This document shows positions 16,195 to 25,298 of a stretch of 57,965 nt of DNA, one piece after another (position 1 is the stretch's first letter; each line of letters opens with the position of its first letter). The notes beneath the pieces are model-generated. The model was not told the DNA's origin. It saw nothing but the letters and a program-made list of their open reading frames with translations, and did not search any database. This DNA is from an uncultured Actinomycetes bacterium. GTDB taxonomy: Bacteria; Actinomycetota; Thermoleophilia; RBG-16-64-13. The position numbers and the translations under genes were made by a program. The stretch covers positions 1 through 57,965 of the forward strand of contig CAKZRW010000035.1 of assembly GCA_937148845.1 (NCBI GenBank), given 5' to 3'.

Positions 16195-17907
16195 ATGATC
16201 CACCATGATGTGATAGTCGTCGGCGGAGGTCTGGCCGGGCTGCGCGCCGCCATCGAGGCCAAACGAGCCGGACTTGACGTGGCCGTACTCTCGCAGGTAC
16301 ATCCTGGTCGTAGCCACTCTGGCGCCGCCCAGGGCGGTATCAATGCCGCCTTGGGCAACCATCCCGAGGGGCGCGACGACAGCTGGGAGAAGCACGCCTT
16401 CGACACCACCAAAGGAGGGGACTTCCTGGGCGATCAGGATGCCATCGTACAGATGACCAAGGATGCCATCGAGGTCATCTACGAGATGGACCATTGGGGT
16501 TGTCCCTTCAGCCGCTATGAAGACGGGCGCATCACCCAGAGACCCTTCGGAGGGGCCGGCTTCCCGCGTTGCTGCTATGGGGCAGACAAGACCGGCCATT
16601 ACTTGTTGCACACTCTGGTAGAGCAGGCCTACAAGCATCAAGTGAAGCTCTACGTGGAGCAATACGTCTGCAAGCTCATCGTGCACGAAGGGATCTGCCA
16701 GGGGGTGGTCGCCTACGACATGATACGGGGAGGCTTCGAGGCCTTCAGCGGAGGGGCGGTCATCATCGCTACCGGCGGCGCCGGGCGCATCTATGCCAAT
16801 TCCACCAACGCGCTCATCAACACCGGCGGTGGCATGGCCATGGCCTACCACGCCGGCGTGCCGCTCAAGGACATGGAATTCATCCAGTTCCATCCCACTG
16901 GTCTCTATTCCACCAACATCCTTATGACCGAGGCGGCGCGGGGCGAAGGCGGCTACCTCGTCAACGGCTTGGGCGAGAGGTACATGGAAAAGTACGCGCC
17001 CAAGTTCATGGAGCTCGCTCCCCGCGATATAGTGGCCAGGGCGGGGCAGACCGAGATCAATGAGGGGCGGGGCATCAATGGTCAACCCTACGTCTACCTG
17101 GACCTTCGGCACCTGGGCGCGGAGAAGATCCTGGAACGTCTGCCTGGGATCCGGGACCTGGCTATCCACTTCGAGGGGGTCGATCCCATCGAGGAACCCA
17201 TCCCAGTGGTGCCCAGCCAGCACTACACCATGGGCGGCATCGACACTAACGTCGACGGGGCCACTATCATGCCTGGTCTTTACGCGGCGGGTGAGTGCGC
17301 TTGCGTGAGTGTGCACGGGGCCAACCGACTGGGCGGGAATTCGCTGCTCGAAACCATCGTCTTCGGCCGGCGGGCGGGGGCAGACGTGTTCCGCTACCTA
17401 GAAAGCCGCCCCGACAAGCGACCGCCGAACGCCAGGGCCGCTTTTGCCGCTGTCCAAGCCATGGAGGACAAAGTCGAGGCTCTAGCCCGAGCTGAGGCCA
17501 CCGAGAACGCATATGCCCTACGCACCGAGATGGCCTTGGTCACCAAAGAGCATTTCGGGGTGTTCCGGGACGAGGCCGGCATGAAGGCCGGGCTCGACAA
17601 ACTGCTCTCCATCAAAGAGCGGTCGGCCAAAGTGGGGCTGCGCTACACGGGGAACGTCTTCAACCTGGACCTCATCCGCACCTTGGATCTGGAGGGCATG
17701 ATCGACGTCGCCTTGTGCATGGCCATGGGGGCGCTCAACCGGACCGAGTCTCGGGGGGCGCATTACCGGACGGACTACACCAAACGAGATGACGCCAACT
17801 GGCTGAAGCACACGCTTGCTTACTATCGGCCGGGAGAGGCCGGTCCCCGGCTTGACTACAAGCCTGTGACTCTCGGCTACTTCGAGCCTGAGGAGCGGAA
17901 GTACTGA
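16195..17907 (+). CDS. sdhA: Succinate dehydrogenase / fumarate reductase flavoprotein subunit
   Basis: The catalytic FAD subunit interconverting succinate and fumarate at the cytoplasmic face of the membrane. It has the dinucleotide motif VVGGGLAGLRAA, the covalent-flavin histidine His41 in GRSHSGAAQGG, the substrate loop FIQFHPTGL, catalytic-site segments RGEGG and HGANRLGGNSLLE, and the C-terminal capping helices. The length of 570 residues is normal. Sequence does not tell whether it runs mainly as dehydrogenase or fumarate reductase. Its stop abuts the sdhB ATG by one base. Confidence 0.95.
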   Translation: MIHHDVIVVGGGLAGLRAAIEAKRAGLDVAVLSQVHPGRSHSGAAQGGINAALGNHPEGRDDSWEKHAFDTTKGGDFLGDQDAIVQMTKDAIEVIYEMDHWGCPFSRYEDGRITQRPFGGAGFPRCCYGADKTGHYLLHTLVEQAYKHQVKLYVEQYVCKLIVHEGICQGVVAYDMIRGGFEAFSGGAVIIATGGAGRIYANSTNALINTGGGMAMAYHAGVPLKDMEFIQFHPTGLYSTNILMTEAARGEGGYLVNGLGERYMEKYAPKFMELAPRDIVARAGQTEINEGRGINGQPYVYLDLRHLGAEKILERLPGIRDLAIHFEGVDPIEEPIPVVPSQHYTMGGIDTNVDGATIMPGLYAAGECACVSVHGANRLGGNSLLETIVFGRRAGADVFRYLESRPDKRPPNARAAFAAVQAMEDKVEALARAEATENAYALRTEMALVTKEHFGVFRDEAGMKAGLDKLLSIKERSAKVGLRYTGNVFNLDLIRTLDLEGMIDVALCMAMGALNRTESRGAHYRTDYTKRDDANWLKHTLAYYRPGEAGPRLDYKPVTLGYFEPEERKY

Positions 17908-18647
17908 TGGCAGAGATCACCTTCAGGGTCAAGCGGCAAGACCCCCAAGACAAGAAGAACCCGGAAGCCCACTGGGAGGACTACAAGATCACTTACGAAG
18001 GCAATCTCACCGTCCTCGAGGGTCTCTTCTACATCCAAGAGAAGTATGACGGCAGTCTTGCCTTCCGCTACTGCTGTCGGGCGTCGGTCTGCGGTAGTTG
18101 CGCCATGTACATAGACGGAGCCTACCGGCTCGCCTGTCAGACCAACGTCAAGCATCTGGACAGTGCCGGCTCCCCCGACCCGGTGGTGACGGTGGCTCCC
18201 ATGCCCCACCTACCCTTGGTGAAAGACCTTGTCTGCGACATGACCGACTTCTTCGCCAAGTATGAGTACATCATGCCCTGGCTCATCCGGAAATCACCCG
18301 ACCCCGAGAAAGAGCTGTTGCAGTCACCCAAGGACCGCAAGAAGCTGGACATGCCTATCGACTGCATCCTGTGCGGCTGCTGCTACTCGAGCTGCCCCTC
18401 GGTCTGGGGAGAGGAGAACTACCTGGGGCCGGCCGCCTTGCTCAAAGCCTACCGCTTTGAGGTCGACTCCCGAGACGAGGCTCGCAAGGATCGTCTGTCC
18501 CGTTGGGATAATGAACGGGGCGTGTATCGTTGCCATACCATCATGAACTGTGTGGAGGCCTGTCCCAAGGAGCTGGTGCCTACCGAGGGGATCCAGTGGC
18601 TCAAGCGGGCAGCCATAAGACGGCGTCTTTTCGGCCGGCTCAAGTAG
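17907..18647 (+). CDS. sdhB: Succinate dehydrogenase / fumarate reductase iron-sulfur subunit
   Basis: The electron-transfer subunit, 246 residues. The [2Fe-2S] plant-ferredoxin-like cysteines lie at about 57, 62, 65 and 77 (CRASVCGSC and LAC). The two other clusters are bound by CILCGCCYSSCP and the later CxxxxxC-VEACPKE segment, giving the cysteine number for the usual [4Fe-4S] and [3Fe-4S] centres. It overlaps sdhA by one base and is the last gene of the fumarase-sdhCDAB operon. A GC-rich stretch with repeated CGGGCCGGG follows before the convergent kinase gene. Confidence 0.95.
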   Translation: MAEITFRVKRQDPQDKKNPEAHWEDYKITYEGNLTVLEGLFYIQEKYDGSLAFRYCCRASVCGSCAMYIDGAYRLACQTNVKHLDSAGSPDPVVTVAPMPHLPLVKDLVCDMTDFFAKYEYIMPWLIRKSPDPEKELLQSPKDRKKLDMPIDCILCGCCYSSCPSVWGEENYLGPAALLKAYRFEVDSRDEARKDRLSRWDNERGVYRCHTIMNCVEACPKELVPTEGIQWLKRAAIRRRLFGRLK

Positions 18648-18750
18648 AGGCCTGCGGCCGGTCGGGCCGGGCTGATCGGGCCGGGTCGGCCGGAATCTCC
18701 GTGCGGGAGTGGCGTTGGACCGCGCCCAGCTGGTCTGCGTGGCAGCCGGT

Positions 18751-21151
18751 TCAGTCGCGTGGCGCCAGAGCGTTGGAAACCGCCGCTACCAGGGTGTCAG
18801 GGGTGAAGGGTTTCTCCAGGTAGGTGATGCCTGGGATAAGGCGCCCTCTACCGCGGGTCAGATGCTCGCGGGCATAGCCCGACATGTAGATCACCTGCAG
18901 GTGCGGCCAGAGGAACTCCAGGCGAGCAGCCAGCTCGTCCCCGCGAAGACCTCCGGGCAGGACCACGTCGGTGAGGAGGAGGTCGGGAGGACGAGCGGTC
19001 TTGGAGGCCGCGGCCAGCGCCTCGTCGGCGCTGGCCGCGGCCCACACCTCATACTGAGCGGCGGTCAACACTCGGACGATGAGGGTCCGCAAGGCTGGCT
19101 CGTCTTCCACCACCCACACGGTCTTGGGAGATCCTGCGAGGGGAAGCGGCCGTGGAGCCCCACTGCTGCTCGGCTCAGGCCGCAGCTTCGCCAGCTGTGG
19201 GGAAGCAGCGGGCGTGGCGCCTCCTCCCTCGGTCTTGGCTTTTTCCGCCTCCCCTGTCGCCTCTCCGGCTGTCACCTCGGGCAGATAGATCTTGAAAGTC
19301 GTACCCTGCCCGGGTTCGCTGTAGACGGTGATATGTCCGCCACTCTGCTTGACGATGCCGTACACAGTAGAGAGGCCGAGCCCCGTCCCTTGTCCCGGTG
19401 GCTTGGTGGTAAAGAACGGCTCAAAGATGCGGGAACGGATGTACTCGTCCAGCCCGACGCCGGTGTCGGAGACCGCCAGCATGACGTACTGTCCCGGGGT
19501 GGCCCCGGGATGTAACCGGCAGTAGGCCTGAGTGAGCCGGACCGAGGTGGTGCTGAGGACCAGACGCCCACCTTTAGGCATGGCGTCTCGCGAGTTCACG
19601 GCCAGGTTCAGAATCACCTGTTCGATTTGATTCACGTCGGCCTCGATGAGACCAGGCTCACAGTTAGCTACAAAGAGGATCTCGATGTCCTCGCCCAGCG
19701 TCCTGCGCAGAAGTGGATCAAGACGGCGGATGATTTCGTTCAGGGAAACAACCTCTGGTCTGAGGGGGCGCTGCCGGGCGAAGGCTAAGATCTGACTCGT
19801 GAGAAACGCGGCGCGATCGGCTGCCTCCAAGACGCTGCGCACATCCTCGCGCGCTCGGGGACTGCAGGCGCCCTCGTCGGCCAAGATGAGCTGGCAAGAA
19901 CCCATGATAGTGGTGAGGAGGTTGTTCAGGTCGTGGGCGATCCCGCCCGCTAACCGCCCCACCGCCTCCATCTTCAGAGTCTGAGCGAGCTGGCGCTCCA
20001 GCTCCAGCTTCTCGGCCTCCGCCCGCTTACGTTCGGAGATGTCGTGCACGATGGCATAGAGCAACTTCTTGCCTCCCACCTCGATGGGACTGCCGAAGAC
20101 CTCGACCACGCGCTCACTCCCATCCGCCCTGCGGTGATGGAGCTCAAAACCCTTGCGGCTTCCGGCCAGCATGCCCTGGCGGGCCTCCCAGACCTGGTCG
20201 CGTGGGGAGACGTTGATCTCGTCCATGCTCCTGCCGATCAGCTCCTCGCGGGGCCAGCCGTAGAAGTCGACCGCTGCGCGATTCGCGTCCACCACCGCGA
20301 GCGTCTCGGGGTCGATCAGGAGCTTGACAGCCGCGTGCTCACTAAAAAGGCTATGGAACAAACGCTCCCGCTCTTGGAGCTCAGCCATAGCCCTTCGATA
20401 GTCGGTCACGTCGAGCATGGAGACCACGCTCTGGCCTCCAGTCGGTGTGGCCCGCACGTGCAACATCACGTCGCAGACCTCGCCGGCCTTGTTGACCAGC
20501 CGCGTCTCGTACTGGCTGGGGGGACTGTGCCATCCGGGAGTCTCTCGCTGCTCTGGCGGCGGGCCTCGTGATACGCGACCATGAGGGCCAGCGACTCCGG
20601 GGCCACGTAGCGGGTCCACTTGGTCCCGATGAGTTCCTCTGGGGCGTACCCGGTCACCCGCAGACACTCTTGGTTAGCCATAGAGATGGTCTGATCGGCC
20701 TCGACCAGGATGGTAGCAGTGCGATGGTAGCAGTGCCGGTGGCGTTGAAGAGACTGCGGAAGCGAGCTTCCTCGGTCTCTGCCCAGTCCCGGGAGCGGGC
20801 GCGCACCAAGAGCAGAGCATCCACCAGCGTGGAAGCTAGACCGCAATCGAGCGGCCGGCGCAGAAAGTAGTCAAAGCCCTGCGCGAGCCAGACTCGTTCC
20901 GGCTCGTCGGGCTCCAACACTATCAGCGCGGGCAAGAAAGCAGGATCGGCTTGCTTGACGGCAACGACAGCCGTTCCCACTTGGGCTGCCAGAGGCGTGT
21001 CGCAGATCACGGCGTCGGGAGCCGGACTGGCAGCGTCGGCTGCGGATGACAGCTCCGTCGTCACCTGGTAGTGCCTGCCCAGCTCGAGGGCCAGAGAGCG
21101 GGCCTCCTCGGGCCTTGAAAGCAGAACTAATATACGGCAAGGCTCTGCCAC
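18751..21151 (-). pseudogene. Hybrid sensor histidine kinase, broken by two frameshifts
   Basis: The coding signal begins at GTG 21151 (AGGAGG 7 nt upstream) and passes through three frames. Frame one holds a receiver-like domain (ILVLLSRPEEA, VICDTPLA) lacking the usual N-terminal acidic pair. It stops matching a PAS domain at 20709-20736, where a 14-bp tandem duplication shifts the frame. The PAS continues in a second frame (VEADQTISMANQECLRVTGY) until about 20550-20580, then in a third (QYETRLVNKAGEV). That third frame continues with a second PAS, a HisKA box with the phospho-His in GGIAHDLNN, a HATPase with N-box and GTGLGLS, and a C-terminal receiver (VVEDEP, LLTDVVLPGG, K in EKPF). Either a true pseudogene or sequence/assembly error. 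Confidence 0.8.
20709..20736. repeat. Exact 14-bp tandem duplication inside the kinase gene
   Basis: GATGGTAGCAGTGC occurs twice in a row (20709-20722 and 20723-20736). Removing one copy joins GTATI to LVEADQTI in a single frame and restores a normal PAS sequence. The duplication of 14 bp is not a multiple of three and therefore causes the frameshift. Confidence 0.9.
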
Positions 21152-21374
21152 GGTCCGGCCTCCTGGTCGCTCAGTCTGATGCGGTTGCTTACTCGGCGAT
21201 ACTCAAGGCCGGACCCAGCGTATTCATCCTCTGCGAAGGGGCCGACCGCGCGACTGTCTCAACCCGCAGCCTTGGTGAATTATATCGCTGGCTGGCAGTT
21301 GACTTGCGTCCTGTCCGATCCTGGGTCGCCCTACCCGGGCGCCCAGAAGACAGGAACCGGACCTGAGCCCTTCC
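21152..21374. other. Intergenic gap between the broken kinase and the GT4 gene
   Basis: No gene is seen. On the minus strand a perfect TATAAT (21284 to 21279) could be a -10 element for the kinase gene, with no convincing -35 17 bp upstream. A minus-strand gene ends just to the right, so any promoter here should serve the kinase. Confidence 0.35.
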
Positions 21375-22505
21375 TCAGCCCCTTGTCACGGTTTCACTGG
21401 CTTTTACGGCTTCGGCACTCGGGGTTGCAGTCCGGCGGCCCGTGTAGCGCGAGTAGACCTTGACCTCACGGCGGAATTCGCGCGCGCCTGCCAGCGTCTC
21501 ATACAGCTGCTCGTATTCGTCGACCATCCGCTCGACAGAGAAGCGCTCCTCGAACACCTGACGGATCTGAGCTCGGTCAAGGGCTGCACAGCGGTCGACC
21601 ATCCGGGCGGCTTCCTCCACGCTGTGGACGATGAAGCCGGTCACCTCATGGTCGATGACTTCGGGCACCGACCCGTGCGGGAAGGCGATCACAGGCGTTC
21701 CCACCGCCATGGCCTCGATCTGTACCAGTCCGAAAGGTTCTGGCCAGTCGATGGGGAAAAGCAAGGCCAGGGCACCAGCTAGGACGGGGAACTTTTCGGC
21801 GTCTCCCCCCTCACCCACGAATTCCACATCAGCCTTGCGCAGAAGCGGCCGGATGACCGAACGATAGTAGGCTCGGTCAGCCGCGTCGACCTTGCCCATG
21901 ATCTTCAAAGGCATGCCGGCGAGTCGAGCGATCTCGATGGCTCGGTCGGGGCGCTTCTCGGGCGACAGTCGACCTAGGAAGACGAGGTACTCACCTGGTG
22001 ACTCGGAGAGGCAGGCGCAATCCTTGGGTAGCCCATGGTAGATGGTGGCTTTCCAATTCGCCCAAGGCAGAGGCTTGCGCTGCGCATGCGAGATCGAGAC
22101 CAGCGGTATGTCGCTGAACTCCCGGAAGATAGGAACCAGCTCCGGGAGGTCCAGTCGTCCGTGCAGGGTGGTGACGTGGGGGGTGCCGTGGCGTCGTGAC
22201 AGGGGGAAGCTGAGATAGTCGGTGTGGTAATGGATGAGGTCGTACTCCAGGGCATCGCGGGCCACTCGTTCCAGCATAGCCACGTGCAGCGCCAACGGAT
22301 CTTTGACATTGGGGTCCAGACGAAGTCCCGCCGTTGCACAGGGCACGAGGCGAGCGCTCGTCTGAGAGTCCCTGCTTGCATAGAGGGTGACGTCGTGCCC
22401 ACGGCGGACCAGCTCTTCGGTCAGGTATGAGACTACGCGTTCGGTACCGCCGTACAGCTTGGGCGGGACGCTCTCGTACAGAGGTGCGACTTGCGCGATT
22501 CTCAT
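21375..22505 (-). CDS. Glycosyltransferase family 4 protein
   Basis: A retaining GT-B transferase of 376 residues. The N-terminal domain starts RIAQVAPLYESVPP and has the acceptor-side loop YGGTERVVSYLTEEL and the HYHTDY segment. The C-terminal domain has FLGRLSPEKRPDRAIE and the E-x7-E signature in WPEPFGLVQIEAMAVGTPV. The ATG at 22505 is chosen because GGAGG lies 7 nt before it. It follows a glycogen-debranching-like enzyme by 28 bp. This suggests a role in alpha-glucan or trehalose-like metabolism, though GT4 enzymes have many substrates and the donor is not determined by sequence. Confidence 0.85.
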   Translation of the reverse strand: MRIAQVAPLYESVPPKLYGGTERVVSYLTEELVRRGHDVTLYASRDSQTSARLVPCATAGLRLDPNVKDPLALHVAMLERVARDALEYDLIHYHTDYLSFPLSRRHGTPHVTTLHGRLDLPELVPIFREFSDIPLVSISHAQRKPLPWANWKATIYHGLPKDCACLSESPGEYLVFLGRLSPEKRPDRAIEIARLAGMPLKIMGKVDAADRAYYRSVIRPLLRKADVEFVGEGGDAEKFPVLAGALALLFPIDWPEPFGLVQIEAMAVGTPVIAFPHGSVPEVIDHEVTGFIVHSVEEAARMVDRCAALDRAQIRQVFEERFSVERMVDEYEQLYETLAGAREFRREVKVYSRYTGRRTATPSAEAVKASETVTRG

Positions 22506-22533
22506 CGTGGTGCCTCCTGTCACCTGTCGTGGT

Positions 22534-24873
22534 TTACAGCTTCACAATCACTTCGAGCGGCCGGTCCTTGTGGCGTACCTGGACGGCCACCCCTGCCTGG
22601 GAGCGTTCAAAGCGCAGGTCGACACGCCCAGAGCCGACGCGAAGACCCTCCAGCTCCAGCCAGTCGAGGAAGTCGGGCAGCACCGGCGAGACCACGTTGA
22701 GACGCTGCCGGGAAGCCTCGGGACGCAGGCCCAAGAGTTCCGCCAGCATGTAGGGGACCGCGCCCGCCGCCCAGGCCTGGGGCTTGCTGGCTAGTGGGTA
22801 GTGGACGGGTACCTCGTACTCGTCCCGAGAGAAGCCAGCGAACAACTCGGGCAGTCGGTACAGCTCGAAATGCATGGCCGCCCGAGTCAGTCCATTGAAA
22901 ACCCGCAGGGCTGCCTTGCCATAGCCGTAGCGACAGAAGCCGGCTGCTATCAAGGAGTTGTCGTGAGGCCACACGGTCCCCACGTGATAGCCAACGGGGC
23001 TGTAGGCGACCTCGTTGGCGGACAGGGTGCGTATGCCCCAGCCGGTGAACATGTCCGGTTTCAGGAGACGCTTGCGGACGCGCCGAGCCTGCTCGGCTGT
23101 CGCGATGCCTGCCCACAGGGCGTGTCCGGCGTTGGAGGAGCACACACGGACCTGGACCGATTCTGCGCCCTTCGCCCCTGTCCGGTGGTCATGAGCCAAA
23201 GCCAGGGCATAGCAGCCCCGGTTCTCCATCCAGAAGTCGCGGTTGAACCGGTCGCGGAGGTCGGCGGCAGCTTCTTCCAGCCGACGGGCCCGGTCGGCGT
23301 CCCCCAGTTCCCGGTACATGGTGGCCAGCCGCATACGAGCGGCATAGGCGTAGGCCTGCACTTCCACCACGGCTATCGGTGGTTCGGCGGCACTCCCGTC
23401 GGTGTGCGGCACCCCGGTGTCGGAATCCTTCCAGCCTTGGTTTACCAGTCCTCCCGGGGCCGGGGACCCGTACGAGAGATAACCGCGCTCGTCTTGGTTA
23501 GCCTCCATCCAATTCAAGGCCGCCTGTAGGTACGGCTCCAGAGCTCCTATGGTGACGGCGTCCCCGGTCCAGGCGAAGTACTCAGCGGCTAGTATCAAGA
23601 AGAGGGGGGTGGCGTCGATCGACCCATAGTAGGGTGAGTGCGGGATCCTGTGGACTCGGGCCAGCTCGCCCACCCTAAGCTCGTGTAGGATCTTCCCGGG
23701 CTGCTCCTCTCGCTGCGGGTCGTCTGCGCGGCCCTGATAGTTGGCAAGGAGGCGCAGGGTCTGGCGTGCGATGTCGGGGTCGAAGGGCAGGGTCTGCAGC
23801 GCTGTGATCAGACTGTCGCGTCCAAAGAGGGTACTGAACCATGGCACCCCTGCTGCGTAGAAATGCTCGCCCCCGGCCGTGGACCGCAGCAAGTACAGGT
23901 CGCGGAAGGACCTGTCGATGATGGCTGTGAGCAGTATGCTGTCACAGCGCACCTGGGTCTGGTTCTCTCTCCAAGCCGCCTCAGCCCGACTGTGCCGCGC
24001 GGAGAGGGTCTCGTGCGCTTGCGGGGATACGATGCGAAGTGTCCGTGGTGGCCGGTCTGGGTCAGTGCCCCCGGTCTCTTGGTCCTGACTTTCCTTCAGG
24101 CTGACCACGAGTGAGATCGTATGTTCGGCGCGCGGAGCCAGGGTCACCAGGAACTCGGCCGAAATAGCAGGGCTCAGTTCAGGGCTGAGTCCGGAAACGG
24201 GTTTCCAAGTCTGCGGAGCCTCCTGAAAGCTGATGAGGGTGCGGCGGAACAGACCGTCCGTCCCCCGGTAAGCGAAGCACACCTCTCTACCAGCGAAACG
24301 AGCCGGCAGAACTTCTCCCAGTGGCGCCTGCTCCAGTGCCCGCACCTGGAAGACGTCCTGGAAGCCGGCGTGAAAACGCAGGGACAAGGGCAGCGTGACT
24401 GGAAACCTACCGAGGTTGCGGATGACCAGGGAGTCGTGGAGGGCCAAATCGTCGCAGTCGAGGGTGCGTATCCATTTGATGCCCACACTCTCAAGGGGCA
24501 CCAGTACCGCCCCTTGAGGGGAGACCAGCTCAGGGTTGGTCAGCTCCACCAGTGACTGGTAGCCCTTCCCAGCCGTGGACACCAAGGTCTCAAGGGCCTG
24601 CCCCGCCGCTCTCAACTCGTACCCGTCCAGAAAGCGGCAGTCGTGGTAGTAGAGACCGGTCGCCTGCAGCGGGTCCAAGGGTATGTCGCCGTTGGGCCGG
24701 GTGACCAAGAAGAGATCGCAGTCCTTGAGGATAAGGACGTCGGCGATGCTCGGGGTCTTGGCAGGGGCTAGGCGGAGGTCGGCCTGGGGGAGGAAATGGT
24801 CATGGCCCCGGTCTGCAGGAGCCGGGGTGCCGACTTCTGACTCCATCTTCAGCTCATGCAAACTCTTGTCCAT
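22534..24873 (-). CDS. Glycogen debranching-like enzyme (amylo-alpha-1,6-glucosidase family)
   Basis: A 779-residue protein with an N-terminal beta-sandwich domain of the GDE N-terminal type (TRPNGDIPLDPLQATGLYYHD) and a C-terminal (alpha/alpha)6 glucosidase domain. Landmarks are WFSTLFGRDSLITA, GSIDATPLFL, LVNQGWKDSDTG and VGTVWPHDNSLIA. These match bacterial amylo-alpha-1,6-glucosidases acting on 1,6-branches. The start at 24873 lacks a strong Shine-Dalgarno; an in-frame ATG nine codons later is possible. It is co-oriented with the GT4 gene, forming a second glucan locus about 14 kb from the GH57 cluster. No signal peptide is seen, so it acts in the cytoplasm. Confidence 0.87.
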   Translation of the reverse strand: MDKSLHELKMESEVGTPAPADRGHDHFLPQADLRLAPAKTPSIADVLILKDCDLFLVTRPNGDIPLDPLQATGLYYHDCRFLDGYELRAAGQALETLVSTAGKGYQSLVELTNPELVSPQGAVLVPLESVGIKWIRTLDCDDLALHDSLVIRNLGRFPVTLPLSLRFHAGFQDVFQVRALEQAPLGEVLPARFAGREVCFAYRGTDGLFRRTLISFQEAPQTWKPVSGLSPELSPAISAEFLVTLAPRAEHTISLVVSLKESQDQETGGTDPDRPPRTLRIVSPQAHETLSARHSRAEAAWRENQTQVRCDSILLTAIIDRSFRDLYLLRSTAGGEHFYAAGVPWFSTLFGRDSLITALQTLPFDPDIARQTLRLLANYQGRADDPQREEQPGKILHELRVGELARVHRIPHSPYYGSIDATPLFLILAAEYFAWTGDAVTIGALEPYLQAALNWMEANQDERGYLSYGSPAPGGLVNQGWKDSDTGVPHTDGSAAEPPIAVVEVQAYAYAARMRLATMYRELGDADRARRLEEAAADLRDRFNRDFWMENRGCYALALAHDHRTGAKGAESVQVRVCSSNAGHALWAGIATAEQARRVRKRLLKPDMFTGWGIRTLSANEVAYSPVGYHVGTVWPHDNSLIAAGFCRYGYGKAALRVFNGLTRAAMHFELYRLPELFAGFSRDEYEVPVHYPLASKPQAWAAGAVPYMLAELLGLRPEASRQRLNVVSPVLPDFLDWLELEGLRVGSGRVDLRFERSQAGVAVQVRHKDRPLEVIVKL

Positions 24874-25028
24874 GACGTCTCACGACCGCTCGCATGAGAA
24901 CCCACAGGAGAAGGAACAAGAATCAGCAAAAGCCCAAAGAGGGATTCCAAATATAGTCCGCCAGCGTCACCACCGTCAAGCAGAGCGCCGGCTGGCCGGG
25001 CAAGTGGCGGGCTGCCGGCGGGTCCGGC

Positions 25029-25060
25029 GAGAATCACTGGCCGGGATTCTCCGCTAGAAT
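25029..25060 (+). promoter_or_regulatory. Inverted repeat and -10-like element before the tautomerase gene
   Basis: GAGAATC (25029-25035) and GATTCTC (25045-25051) form a perfect 7-bp inverted repeat with a 9-bp spacer. TAGAAT (25055-25060), a good -10 match, follows at once and begins a partial third copy (AGAATCACCGGCC). The arrangement suggests an operator overlapping the -35 region in this divergent gap. No clear -35 hexamer is seen. Confidence 0.4.
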
Positions 25061-25106
25061 CACCGGCCACGAGTGTCGAGCAGAGTCTTCTGGCGAGGAG
25101 GGGCGC

Positions 25107-25292
25107 ATGCCACTAGTGATCGTGAAGATGCTTGAAGGCCGGAGTGTGGAACAGAAACGTCGACTGGCCAAAGAGCTCACCAACGTGGTAGTGAAGTTCA
25201 CGGGGGTCTCCGAAGACCAAGTGGACGTCATTTTCGAAGACTATCCCCGCGAGAACTGGGCCAAGGCAGGGGTGCTGTTCGCGGACCGTTGA
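25107..25292 (+). CDS. 4-oxalocrotonate tautomerase family protein
   Basis: A 61-residue small tautomerase. The sequence starts MPLVIVKMLEGRS, so removal of Met exposes the catalytic Pro1 typical of the family. The EQKRRLAKELTNVVV helix and VDVIFEDYPRENWAKAG end also fit. Such enzymes are hexameric keto-enol tautomerases, and the substrate varies. AGGAGG stands about 6 nt before the ATG. It is convergent with the large oxidoreductase gene (6 bp apart), so it is probably a single-gene transcript. Confidence 0.85.
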   Translation: MPLVIVKMLEGRSVEQKRRLAKELTNVVVKFTGVSEDQVDVIFEDYPRENWAKAGVLFADR

Positions 25293-25298
25293 GGCGGG

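Noticed and set aside
16174-17316. A 380-codon open frame on the minus strand opposite sdhA
   Set aside because: It is exactly antisense to a well-conserved flavoprotein, has no ribosome site or family motif, and arises from high-GC codon bias.
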